Assembly (NCBI RefSeq): GCF_000314895.2
Contig: NZ_CM001773.1
Span: 2,284,202 to 2,304,246 of the forward strand
Direction: 5' to 3'
Source: Providencia sneebia DSM 19967
GTDB taxonomy: Bacteria; Pseudomonadota; Gammaproteobacteria; Enterobacterales; Enterobacteriaceae
DNA length: 20,045 bases
Under the pieces are notes generated by a model. That model was not told where the DNA came from. It ran no database searches and worked only from the letters and a program-made list of their open reading frames with translations. Below are positions 1 through 6,838 of this stretch, one piece after another (position 1 is the first letter of the stretch; the number at the start of each line of letters is the position of its first letter). Both the position numbers and the translations under genes were made by a program.

Positions 1-260
1 TTGCTGATGCTAAACAAGAAATTATTGACCTACAAGCGGAGATCAATAACCTTCAAGGTAAGTTAAAAACCGCTGATGAATTAGAATTTCGAGATGGATT
101 TTACTATAGAATAGAAGAAATTGATGGTAAGCCAAACGGGCCATTCTGCCCAAAATGTTATGAAGGTAATGACAATAAATTATCAACCGTCATGAAAGCA
201 ACCGGAATTCATAGTCATTTTGGTAAAAAATATTGCCATGAATGCCAAAGTCATTTTTAA
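1..260 (+). CDS. C-terminal part of a zinc-ribbon protein (5' end outside window)
   Basis: An open frame enters from the left edge and ends with TAA at 258-260, giving 85 visible residues. The first 28 or so residues form a heptad-like, charged stretch (DLQAEINNLQGKLK) that looks like a short coiled coil. An aromatic segment follows (FYYRIEE), then two Cys pairs, CPKC and CHEC, at visible residues 49-52 and 78-81. Their spacing suggests a treble-clef or zinc-ribbon fold. No catalytic motif is visible. From memory, small proteins with a coiled coil plus a GPFCPKC-type ribbon are common in enterobacterial prophages and islands. I do not recognise a named family and assign no function. It is the only gene left of the core chromosome block and sits directly beside the dif-like palindrome, so it may be the last gene of an integrated element. 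That link is inference. Confidence 0.7.
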   Translation, partial: ADAKQEIIDLQAEINNLQGKLKTADELEFRDGFYYRIEEIDGKPNGPFCPKCYEGNDNKLSTVMKATGIHSHFGKKYCHECQSHF

Positions 261-266
261 GTTATT

Positions 267-389
267 GGCTCGCATAATGCGCTCTATGTGTAAAGACGAA
301 CCCTCCCGATTGCGGTAAGCCCCAAAACCATTCTACCGCAATCGCTCAGAACCCTTTTGTAACATAGCGACATATATATTATGCGAACC
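267..389. repeat. Palindromic element with two inverted dif-like (XerC/XerD) arms
   Basis: The plus strand can fold into one long hairpin. Positions 267-278 pair with 378-389 (11 of 12 bp, around CGCATAAT/ATTATGCG). An asymmetric internal loop follows (279-283 against 368-377), then CTATGT at 284-289 pairs with ACATAG at 362-367. A perfect 10-bp stem, GATTGCGGTA (308-317) with TACCGCAATC (334-343), crowns the structure. Each outer arm resembles a dif site. On the plus strand, GGCTCGCATAA matches the E. coli XerC arm GGTGCGCATAA at 9 of 11, followed by a 6-nt centre and CTATGTGTAAA. On the minus strand, GGTTCGCATAA matches at 10 of 11, followed by an 11-nt centre and CTATGTTACAA, 8 of 11 against the XerD arm TTATGTTAAAT. 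Two opposed dif-like sites that pair in single-stranded DNA are the known design of the CTX-phage attP. A small MITE or a structured transcript are alternatives. Confidence 0.6.
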
Positions 390-782
390 TAAGTATGAAA
401 TGAAGAAATCCAGAGTTTTGGATGGTTAATCATGTTGGTTCTTTTTGATGTTAATTCTAATCAGATTGAATTATTTTCATTCAAAATTTGTATACAAATT
501 TATTATATCATTAAATCAGATGTATGAATTACATACTAGGAATAAAAATCTTATCTAAGGTCACTGTAAAAATTCCAAGTTTTATCCTAATAGTATTTCT
601 CTGCCAGCAAAAACGCGTACTTTTATCGATTTTTTGGTTGACCGATTTTCAATGTAATCAATTTATATCGCTCTATTTAATAAGGGTTTTTAATAATCTC
701 AGCATAAAAGTACTTTGCAGATTGAATGAGTTAGAACTAAGATGATTGCAATGTATTACAAGTATAAAAAATTGAGGTATTT
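390..782. other. AT-rich gene-free stretch upstream of ydfG
   Basis: Together with the palindromic element before it, this makes 522 bp without a convincing gene. It is very AT-rich. The longest open frame (524-745) lacks a Shine-Dalgarno sequence and has an unlikely composition. The only structures I can point to are the 18-bp palindrome at 484-501, a short inverted repeat GTATG/CATAC at 522-536, and the ydfG ribosome-binding site GAGG at 774-777. In E. coli the neighbourhood of ydfG holds ydfH (rspR, a GntR-type regulator); no remnant of it is visible here. Confidence 0.5.
484..501. promoter_or_regulatory. 18-bp perfect palindrome, possible operator
   Basis: AAATTTGTATACAAATTT reads identically on both strands. 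The centre TTGTATACAA has the TTGT/ACAA half-sites typical of operators bound by dimeric GntR-family (FadR subfamily) regulators. It lies about 280 bp upstream of ydfG, with no clear promoter next to it, so both its target gene and its regulator are unknown. It could also be a chance AT-rich palindrome. Confidence 0.3.
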
Positions 783-1529
783 ATGATTATTTTGGTAACT
801 GGTGCGACATCTGGTTTTGGTGAAGCTATTGCTCGTCATTTTATTCACCATGGGGCGACTGTAATTGGCTCAGGGCGTAGAACAGAACGTTTAATTGCTC
901 TACAAAAAGAATTTGGTGATAAATTTCACCCTTTAACTTTAGATATTCAAGATAGAAGTGCTATACAATCAGCAATTAAAAACCTACCTAATGAACTGAA
1001 AAATATCGATGTTCTTGTTAATAATGCAGGTTTAGCGCTTGGTATTGAACCTGCTTTTGATGCTAATCCTGATGATTGGGCGACGATGATAGATACCAAT
1101 ACTAAAGGTTTAGTGAATATGACTTATGAAGTGTTGCAGATTATGGTGGCTAACAATCATGGACATATTATAAACATAGGCTCAACAGCTGCAAATTGGC
1201 CTTACAAAGGTGGCAATGTTTATGGCGCAACGAAAGCTTTTGTTAGACAATTCTCATTAGGATTACGAGCGGATCTGCAAGGGAAAAAAATTCGTGTCAC
1301 AGATATTGAACCAGGTTTAGTCGGTGGAACAGAATTTTCAAATATTCGTTTAAAGGATGATGATAAAGCCGCGAATGTTTACAAAGGTGCTGATGCGTTA
1401 ACACCGGAAGATATTGCACAAACTGTTTATTGGGTTGCCAATTTACCCGCTCGTATGAACGTAAATACACTGGAATTAATGCCAGTATGCCAAACATTTG
1501 CTGGTTTGGCCGTTTATAAGGAAGAATAA
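783..1529 (+). CDS. ydfG: NADP-dependent 3-hydroxy acid dehydrogenase, SDR family (YdfG)
   Basis: This 248-residue short-chain dehydrogenase has the same length as E. coli YdfG and matches it along its whole length. The family oxidises L-allo-threonine, L-serine and 3-hydroxy acids with NADP, and in pyrimidine breakdown reduces malonic semialdehyde. It is a cytosolic tetramer. Visible motifs are the Rossmann loop TGATSGFG (6-13), the arginine pair in GSGRR (32-33) that favours NADP(H), NNAG (80-83), and the catalytic triad Ser134, Tyr147 (YGATK) and Lys151. PEDIAQTVYW and the C-terminal NTLELMPV are also typical of YdfG. The ATG at 783 is preceded by GAGG five bases upstream. It stands alone, with a weak terminator-like hairpin behind it, and is the first core-chromosome gene right of the palindromic element. 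Confidence 0.95.
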   Translation: MIILVTGATSGFGEAIARHFIHHGATVIGSGRRTERLIALQKEFGDKFHPLTLDIQDRSAIQSAIKNLPNELKNIDVLVNNAGLALGIEPAFDANPDDWATMIDTNTKGLVNMTYEVLQIMVANNHGHIINIGSTAANWPYKGGNVYGATKAFVRQFSLGLRADLQGKKIRVTDIEPGLVGGTEFSNIRLKDDDKAANVYKGADALTPEDIAQTVYWVANLPARMNVNTLELMPVCQTFAGLAVYKEE

Positions 1530-1531
1530 TT

Positions 1532-1562
1532 TTCGTACTATTCTATAAGACGAATATTTTTT
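1532..1562 (+). terminator. Weak hairpin plus T-tract after ydfG
   Basis: TTCGT (1532-1536) pairs with ACGAA (1550-1554), followed by a run of T at 1557-1562. The stem is only 5 bp with a 13-nt loop, so termination may be inefficient and ynfB could receive read-through. Confidence 0.35.
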
Positions 1563-1607
1563 ATTAGCCTATACTATACAAATAGGATTAGTTAGCAAGG
1601 AGTGACA

Positions 1608-1976
1608 ATGAATTTATCATCCAAATTTATTAAGCATCGTTTAGCGGCTTTATGTTTTTGTTTACCTTTAATTGGAATTACCGCAGCGCAAGCGGCTAAT
1701 GTAACTTGCTCACCAGGAAGTACCTGTGTGACTTCTGGAAATGTTGATAGCGCATTGACTAAAGAGCAGGCTCGCCAAGAAAAACAACAATGGGATGAAA
1801 CTAATAAATTACGTAGCAAAGTTAATTCCCGTACTGAAAAAGAGTTCGATAAGATTGATGCTGCATTTGATAATAAAGATGCGTGTGAAAAAAGCCTTAA
1901 TTTAAATGCCTATTGGGAGCCTAATACAAAACGTTGCCTTGATGTGAACACCGGTCGCCCTTTAGCTAATCCATAA
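1608..1976 (+). CDS. ynfB: Small exported DUF1283 protein (YnfB-like)
   Basis: This 122-residue protein resembles E. coli YnfB (about 113 residues, DUF1283), most clearly in the C-terminal half, where [13 protein letters not shown] and the [17 protein letters not shown] segment align. The function of the family is unknown. A Sec signal peptide is visible: KFIKHR, a hydrophobic core [13 protein letters not shown], and a likely cleavage site after AAQA near residue 29, so the mature protein should be periplasmic. Mature cysteines (CSPGSTC, DACEK, KRCLD) could form disulfides there. AAGGAG at 1597-1602 lies five bases before the ATG at 1608; an in-frame GTG at 1602 overlaps that Shine-Dalgarno and is unlikely as a start. 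It sits next to ynfD as in E. coli, without speG and ynfC between them. Confidence 0.85.
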   Translation: MNLSSKFIKHRLAALCFCLPLIGITAAQAANVTCSPGSTCVTSGNVDSALTKEQARQEKQQWDETNKLRSKVNSRTEKEFDKIDAAFDNKDACEKSLNLNAYWEPNTKRCLDVNTGRPLANP

Positions 1977-1983
1977 ATTATAT

Positions 1984-2016
1984 GAAGTGGCGTAAGTTAC
2001 AGTGTCACTTCTTTAC
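1984..2016 (+). terminator. Possible hairpin terminator after ynfB
   Basis: GAAGTG (1984-1989) pairs with CACTTC (2006-2011), followed by TTTACTCTTT. The stem is short with a 16-nt loop and overlaps the matS-like site at 1996-2008, so the symmetry may belong to the protein-binding site instead. Confidence 0.3.
1996..2008. promoter_or_regulatory. matS-like site (12 of 13)
   Basis: GTTACAGTGTCAC matches the MatP-binding consensus GTGACRNYGTCAC except for T instead of G at position 3. MatP binds matS sites across the Ter macrodomain of E. coli and its relatives and condenses that region. It lies in the ynfB-ynfD intergenic space. Two perfect matches elsewhere in the window raise its credibility. 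Confidence 0.6.
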
Positions 2017-2054
2017 TCTTTGATTATTAATCTATTGTGGCTTAAGGAGTTATG

Positions 2055-2288
2055 ATGAAAAAAAGACATTTACTACCTGCGCTATTCGTTTTACTTGCAC
2101 CAATGTTTGCGCAAGCATCATGTGAAAGCGTCATTGAAGAGATTAAACAAAAAATTATCAATAATGGCGTTCCAGCAGATAATTTTAGTTTAGTTGCAGT
2201 ACCGAATGATGAGGCCGAAAAAGCGGAAGGCCAAGTGGTTGGGCATTGTGAAAATGAAACGTATAAAATTATTTATACGCGCCATTAA
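2055..2288 (+). CDS. ynfD: Small exported DUF1161 protein (YnfD-like)
   Basis: This 77-residue protein belongs to the YnfD (DUF1161) family, whose function is unknown. An N-terminal signal peptide (KKRH, then LLPALFVLLAPMFAQA) should be cleaved before SCESV, leaving a mature periplasmic protein of about 56 residues. The conserved core CESVIEEIKQKIINNGVP, FSLVAVPNDEA and QVVGHCENETYKIIY is plain to see. The two mature cysteines (in SCES and GHCEN) probably form a disulfide. AAGGAG at 2044-2049 lies five bases before the ATG at 2055; the overlapping ATG at 2052 would be only two bases away, so 2055 is preferred. It converges on bioD2, with a strong hairpin between them. Confidence 0.87.
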   Translation: MKKRHLLPALFVLLAPMFAQASCESVIEEIKQKIINNGVPADNFSLVAVPNDEAEKAEGQVVGHCENETYKIIYTRH

Positions 2289-2300
2289 TTTATAATTCTA

Positions 2301-2336
2301 TTAGGAATAAAGGATTGGATGATCCTTTATTCCTAA
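2301..2336. terminator. Perfect 15-bp hairpin between convergent ynfD and bioD2
   Basis: TTAGGAATAAAGGAT (2301-2315) is the exact inverse of ATCCTTTATTCCTAA (2322-2336), with a 6-nt loop TGGATG. It sits 12 bp after the ynfD stop and 28 bp past the bioD2 stop, where a shared bidirectional terminator is expected. Neither side has a clean T-tract, so it may act instead as a 3'-end stabilising stem. Confidence 0.55.
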
Positions 2337-2364
2337 CTTGAAATGCGCGTTTATAACTCATTAT

Positions 2365-3039
2365 CTAAGCATATTCACACAAAAATTCTTTAAGCATATT
2401 TTGGTCTAAATAATGGCTCAAATCTTTTTCTTCTGGACGTAAAAGATAAGGTATTTCACCAAGTAAAGGTGCTTTTAAGTGTTGCTGTAACCGCGTAATA
2501 ATTTGTGCATAATGCGCAAGCCCCGGATTAATTCGATTAGCAATCCAGCCCACTAATGGTAAACCATCTGCTCTTATTGCATCAGCAGTAAGTAATGTGT
2601 GATTAACGCAACCATGTTGAATTCCCACCACTAAAATAACACCAATATGCTGGCCTTTTAACCAGTCAGTATAATAGGTATTATCATCCAATAAATAACG
2701 CCAACCACCATTTCCTTCAATTACAACAGTATCGCATTGGTTATTTAAATTATCTAAGCCCTGCTTGACTTTATTAAAGTCAATGCGATTTTCATGATCG
2801 TAATTATCTTTAATTTTAATTGGATTAACATCATCATAGGAGACTAAATCTTGAGACGCTCGGTGAATTAATTGGGCATCTTTATTTCTCATTCCTTCTG
2901 GCGTATCAATACATTTATCTGCTATTGGTTTGTAACCTACTGCTTTTATTCCTAAACCATTTAATGCTTGTAATATAGCTAACGTGGACACGGTCTTTCC
3001 GACATCTGTATCTGTCCCGGTAATAAATAGATTCATCAT
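2365..3039 (-). CDS. bioD2: Dethiobiotin synthetase paralogue (BioD2/YnfK)
   Basis: This ATP-dependent enzyme of biotin synthesis closes the ureido ring of dethiobiotin from diaminopelargonic acid and CO2. E. coli has a main BioD in the bio operon and this paralogue (YnfK) next to mlc; gene order and sequence here match the paralogue. Motifs are the Walker A loop GTDTDVGKT at residues 8-16, the substrate-region KPI after VGYKP, EGNGGW at the second phosphate loop, and the nucleotide-base segment WIANRINPGLAHYAQI. The start at 3039 (MMNLFITG) is chosen because AGGA lies ten bases upstream and it gives 224 residues, near the 231 of E. coli. An upstream in-frame ATG at 3096 would add a 19-residue non-homologous tail. 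It lies downstream of mlc on the same strand. Confidence 0.9.
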   Translation of the reverse strand: MMNLFITGTDTDVGKTVSTLAILQALNGLGIKAVGYKPIADKCIDTPEGMRNKDAQLIHRASQDLVSYDDVNPIKIKDNYDHENRIDFNKVKQGLDNLNNQCDTVVIEGNGGWRYLLDDNTYYTDWLKGQHIGVILVVGIQHGCVNHTLLTADAIRADGLPLVGWIANRINPGLAHYAQIITRLQQHLKAPLLGEIPYLLRPEEKDLSHYLDQNMLKEFLCEYA

Positions 3040-3170
3040 GGTTTTTCTATCCTGAAGTGACAGACTATTGCATAAGTTGCAATGAAAAAGTGACATGACA
3101 ACAGTTTATGGGAACGTCTTGTTTTGAAGTTTGCGTTAGCTCAATTTTATTGTTAATAGCTAAAAGTTTA

Positions 3171-4381
3171 TTAACCTTGTAATAACTGTATTAATAATGA
3201 ACCATCATATAATGCTTGTTGAATAAGCGCTGTCTCACTTTGTTTTTTCGACAATTCAGATTTTTTTATTTGTAGATTATTGGTATATAAGGGCATGACT
3301 TGCTCACTACAATATTGATGTAACAGTGAGAAAAATATATTTTCAGCTTGATTTAATGGGGAGTTGATTAAAACTAATTCAGTACCGAAAATATTAATCA
3401 TCGTGCTAAGAGGTTTAGCCAATAATTCAGCGATATGATTGAATAAATAAAGACAAAGTGGATCGCCTAAATGGACACCCGCACAGATATTCTCTATTTT
3501 TATTTCATTTACGGACAAGTAAGAATCAGGATAATTATTCCTTAATAATTCGGCTGCTTTTACTAAAATAGCAGCGATGGATATTTCTTTTTCAAGGCAT
3601 CCTGAACCTCCGCAATAGCACAACTCTCCACCCTTTTGTATTTGAATATGGCCAAAATGGATAGCTTTATGTGTATTTGAATCTAAACTTATTCCATGAT
3701 TAATAATAGCGGCATTAACAACATCATCAATTTGTAAATAGATAATATTTTTAGGTGTTTTTTTATTTTTAATGAAAAATATTCTGTTAATGCGAGTGCA
3801 TGAGTATTGGTTTGTAAATAGGTCGGTAAACCTGTTTGATTGGTAAGATAGTGACATAATGGTAAATTATTAATCTCAAAATAAGCTTGTTTATGAATCA
3901 CACCAGAATAAGCGTCTATAATTCCATCCGTTAAGATGCTAATAGCCGTGACCCGTTCAAGATAATCCGCATAAGTACTAAAAAAATGTTGAATTAAATT
4001 AGCTAATGTAGAGGAAAATAACTCATTACCTTTTACAGAAAAAGTGAAGTTTTCTTCAATAATGGTTTGTGTGTTAATTTCTTTTAAGGATAAACAAACA
4101 GACCCTTTCCCAATCAGAATAGATAAGAATTGCCATCCCTGACTTTTAATAACAAGCCCGACAGCAGGTCTTCCTCGTAAGCCTAATACAGGAAATTCAA
4201 TTTCTGTTATTAAATGAGCATCAATCAGTTCGCGGGTAATTTTAGTAATGCTAGCAGGAGCAAGTTGAGATTGTTTTGATAAAGTAATACGAGAAATAGG
4301 CCCATATTGATCAATAATCCGGTAAACGATGCCGGTATTTAGTTGTTTAATTTGATCAATATGGCCTGTTTGATTTTCCAT
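3171..4381 (-). pseudogene. mlc: Mlc (DgsA) glucose-response repressor, frameshifted
   Basis: Mlc is the ROK-family repressor of glucose-uptake genes and is released from DNA when it binds the membrane glucose transporter PtsG. Two overlapping frames together cover the protein. The first (4381 to 3689) carries the well-conserved winged helix GHIDQIKQLNTG, SQLAPASITKITREL and GRPAVGL. The second (to 3171) carries the zinc site, GHIQIQKGGELCYCGGSGCLE, and the conserved end GSLLIQLLQG. They join at a run of seven A (positions 3764-3758, minus strand). One extra A, or a -1 shift there, would restore about 403 residues, near the 406 of E. coli. Conservation is weak in the effector half: the ROK ExGH motif reads HFGH, and the usual glycines before it are replaced. 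Without a shift, translation gives 230 residues with the DNA-binding domain only. It may be a pseudogene, a slippage gene or a homopolymer read error. Confidence 0.8.
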
Positions 4382-4449
4382 AATAAAATATAATATCCCA
4401 TTATAAAACAGCTGGTTACTTTATCTTCGATAAAATCGACAAATAACGT

Positions 4450-5364
4450 TTATTTCTTTTTGTTGTCCACAATATTTGTAATTAACAATTCCGTCAACTT
4501 TTTAGCTGAAGATGGCAGAGCACGATGAGTATTATAAACTAACCAAACTTCAGATGAGGCATTAATATTAGAGAAGTTGATATATTTAATGCCATCTATT
4601 TTCATCCGCGTAAATGATTCAGTGATAATTGAAATCCCCATCCCGGCAGATACTAAGCCAAGAATCGTCATTGCTTCACCTGCTTCTTGTGAGATTTTAG
4701 GTGTCACGCCAGCTGAGGTTAATAAATTCATAATTTCATCATAAAGCGCTGTACCAACTTCACGCTCAAAAAAAACTAATGGATAATCAGCTAATAAACG
4801 AATATCAACCCCTGTTTTCTCATACTTTAATAACGGATGCCCTTCATAGACAGCAACCATAAAGGGTTCTTTAAATAATAATTGATAATCAAGCTGGCTA
4901 GGCAAGATGGTATTACGCATAATGCCAATATCTATCCGCCCTGTTAGCAATGGGGGAATTTGCTGTTTTGTGTTCATCTGGTGCATATGAATGGCAACTT
5001 CAGGATAAGATTCTCGATATTGACGCAAACTCATTGTTACACGATTCATAAACGGTGTTGTTGACGTAAAACCAATTGAAAGTTCGCCTAATTCACCTCT
5101 TTCCATTCTTGCGGCTTTAGTTGCGGCAGCTTCCACTTGTGACAATATTTGATAAGCCTCTTTAAGAAACATAACGCCAGCAGGTGTCAGTGAGACGTTT
5201 CTATTGTTGCGTTCAAGTAATTTTGCATTAATTTGTTCTTCAAGAGATTGAATTTGTTGACTCAATGGTGGTTGAGAAATATGCAAACGATCAGCGGCTC
5301 TGCCGAAATGTAACTCTTCAGCAACGGCAATAAAATAGCGTAAGTGTCTTAATTCAATACTCAT
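4450..5364 (-). CDS. ynfL: LysR-type regulator (YnfL)
   Basis: This 304-residue LysR-family regulator matches E. coli YnfL (297 residues). The N-terminal winged helix is intact (HLRYFIAVAEELHFGRAADRLHISQPPLSQQIQSLEEQ, residues 7-45), followed by the linker helix and a periplasmic-binding-like effector domain beginning near residue 90 (LSIGFTSTTPF). EAMTILGLVSAGMGISII, typical of the second effector lobe, is present. It diverges from ynfM across 117 bp, the usual LysR arrangement, so regulation of ynfM is likely but inferred. The inducer is unknown. The ATG at 5364 has no clear Shine-Dalgarno, but MSIELRHLRYF aligns with the start of the family. Confidence 0.9.
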   Translation of the reverse strand: MSIELRHLRYFIAVAEELHFGRAADRLHISQPPLSQQIQSLEEQINAKLLERNNRNVSLTPAGVMFLKEAYQILSQVEAAATKAARMERGELGELSIGFTSTTPFMNRVTMSLRQYRESYPEVAIHMHQMNTKQQIPPLLTGRIDIGIMRNTILPSQLDYQLLFKEPFMVAVYEGHPLLKYEKTGVDIRLLADYPLVFFEREVGTALYDEIMNLLTSAGVTPKISQEAGEAMTILGLVSAGMGISIITESFTRMKIDGIKYINFSNINASSEVWLVYNTHRALPSSAKKLTELLITNIVDNKKK

Positions 5365-5384
5365 TTTTTGTTTGATATGTTTAA

Positions 5385-5416
5385 TGTCTTATTCTTAATG
5401 ATTAATATATTAGACA
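5385..5416. promoter_or_regulatory. Candidate regulator-binding dyad between ynfL and ynfM
   Basis: TGTCT (5385-5389) and AGACA (5412-5416) are inverted around the near-palindrome TTAATGATTAA (5395-5405). It lies midway between divergent ynfL and ynfM, where a LysR dimer would bind. The region is AT-rich, so chance symmetry is possible. Confidence 0.3.
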
Positions 5417-5481
5417 AAATATTTTGATATTTCTATTCTTTGATCGAAATCAATTGGGTTGTTATGTCAAGGAACAGCATT

Positions 5482-6741
5482 ATGGAAAATTCAACAGACA
5501 GTTTACCGGCTGAAAATACGGTTAATGATAGGGAGCAAAACACCCCAACAAGAGAACCAAAGAAACATTATATTCAACGTGATGATGCATTATATTTGAG
5601 AGTAACACTCTCATTCTTTACCGTAGGATTTGCAACATTTGCCCTGCTCTATTTTGTGCAACCTATTTTACCTTTATTGTCGAAAGATTTTAATGTCTCA
5701 CCTGCGACTGCAAGTTTATCTCTATCATTAAGTACGGGATTAATGGCGTTAGGTTTATTAATCACGGGACCAATTTCAGATGCCGTTGGCCGTAAGAATG
5801 TCATGGTTATTGCGCTGACAAGTGCAGCATTATTTACGTTACTTAGTGCATTGATGGATAGCTGGCAAGGCATTTTAATTGCCAGAGCATTAGTTGGTTT
5901 ATCGCTAAGTGGCGTTGCGGCTGTAGCAATGACTTATCTGAGTGAAGAGATCCATCCAAGTTATGTCGCCTTATCTATGGGGCTATATATTAGCGGAAAT
6001 TCAATTGGTGGTATGAGTGGCCGCTTGGCTACAGGTGTCATTGCTGATTACTATTCATGGCGTGTTGCTGTCGTTTTACTTGGTACATTAGCATTGATCG
6101 CCGCAATAGGTTTTTGGCGATTACTACCACCATCACAACATTTCCGATCAAGCTCTTTGAAACCTAGAAATTTATGGCTCAATTTTCGATTACATCTGCG
6201 GGATAAAGGTTTGCCATGGCTATTCATTGAAGGTTTTGTGCTAATGGGAAGTTTTGTCACAATGTATAATTATATCGGTTACCGTTTATTGGAACCGCCT
6301 TATAATTTTAGTCAAGCAGCCGTTGGTATGCTTTCTATTATTTATTTAACAGGCACTTATAGTGCAACTAAATCAGGCAGTTTAACGAAAACATTTGGGC
6401 TTGGTAAGATCTTGATTGCTGCATTAATATTAATGTTTGTCGGTATATTATTGACTTTATTCTCTAATTTTTGGGTTGTTTTATTGGGAATGACCGCCCT
6501 AACTACGGGGTTCTTTTCTGCGCATTCTGTGGCTAGTAGTTGGGTTGGTCGACGAGCAAAACGAGCTAGAGCGCAAGCATCTTCACTTTACCTTTTCTGC
6601 TATTATGCTGGCTCCAGTATAGCGGGCACAATTGGTGGTGTTTTCTGGTTACATTATGGTTGGAGTGGTGTTGCATTGTTTATTGCTGCTCTGTTATTTA
6701 TAGGCATTGGAATCGCGTATAAATTGAAAGTTCGGTGTTAA
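5482..6741 (+). CDS. ynfM: Major facilitator superfamily exporter (YnfM)
   Basis: This 419-residue inner-membrane transporter of the MFS matches E. coli YnfM (417 residues); family members include arabinose/drug-type exporters, and the substrate is not settled. A hydrophilic N-terminal tail of about 40 residues precedes twelve predicted membrane segments. The cytoplasmic loop 2-3 motif A is seen as GPISDAVGRKNVM (96-108). Conserved YnfM blocks include MTYLSEEIHPS, GLYISGNSIGGMSGR, VLMGSFVTMYNYIGYR and HSVASSWVGRRAKRA. The ATG at 5482 is chosen over 5464 and 5440 because AAGGA at 5469-5473 lies eight bases upstream; the others have no ribosome-binding site. It is transcribed divergently from ynfL, its likely regulator. 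Confidence 0.9.
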   Translation: MENSTDSLPAENTVNDREQNTPTREPKKHYIQRDDALYLRVTLSFFTVGFATFALLYFVQPILPLLSKDFNVSPATASLSLSLSTGLMALGLLITGPISDAVGRKNVMVIALTSAALFTLLSALMDSWQGILIARALVGLSLSGVAAVAMTYLSEEIHPSYVALSMGLYISGNSIGGMSGRLATGVIADYYSWRVAVVLLGTLALIAAIGFWRLLPPSQHFRSSSLKPRNLWLNFRLHLRDKGLPWLFIEGFVLMGSFVTMYNYIGYRLLEPPYNFSQAAVGMLSIIYLTGTYSATKSGSLTKTFGLGKILIAALILMFVGILLTLFSNFWVVLLGMTALTTGFFSAHSVASSWVGRRAKRARAQASSLYLFCYYAGSSIAGTIGGVFWLHYGWSGVALFIAALLFIGIGIAYKLKVRC

Positions 6742-6838
6742 ATAGATAATAAATTAATTAATGTCTATTAAATGATGATATTTATAAAGAGTGGGGATTC
6801 GAGGAAGATAATATTTTATTTATTGTAAGGATAACACA

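Noticed and set aside
267..294. The left arm as the chromosomal dif site itself
   Set aside because: Only 18 of 28 positions match E. coli dif, and the XerD half is poor; true dif sites in this order are much better conserved.
267..389. Integron attC site
   Set aside because: No GTTRRRY/RYYYAAC core sites; the arms instead resemble Xer-binding sequences.
524..745. A 73-codon open frame in the gene-free stretch
   Set aside because: No Shine-Dalgarno, no recognisable homology, and an Ile/Phe/Leu-rich composition expected from translated AT-rich non-coding DNA.
3714..3728. Partial Ter-like match on the minus strand in mlc (ATGTTGTTAAT)
   Set aside because: The critical TAACTAA part is broken and the sequence simply encodes part of the protein.
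3740..3770. Programmed ribosomal frameshifting as the settled explanation for mlc
   Set aside because: The heptamer phase fits, but no stimulatory element is visible and the effector domain shows decay, so a pseudogene or read error is at least as likely.
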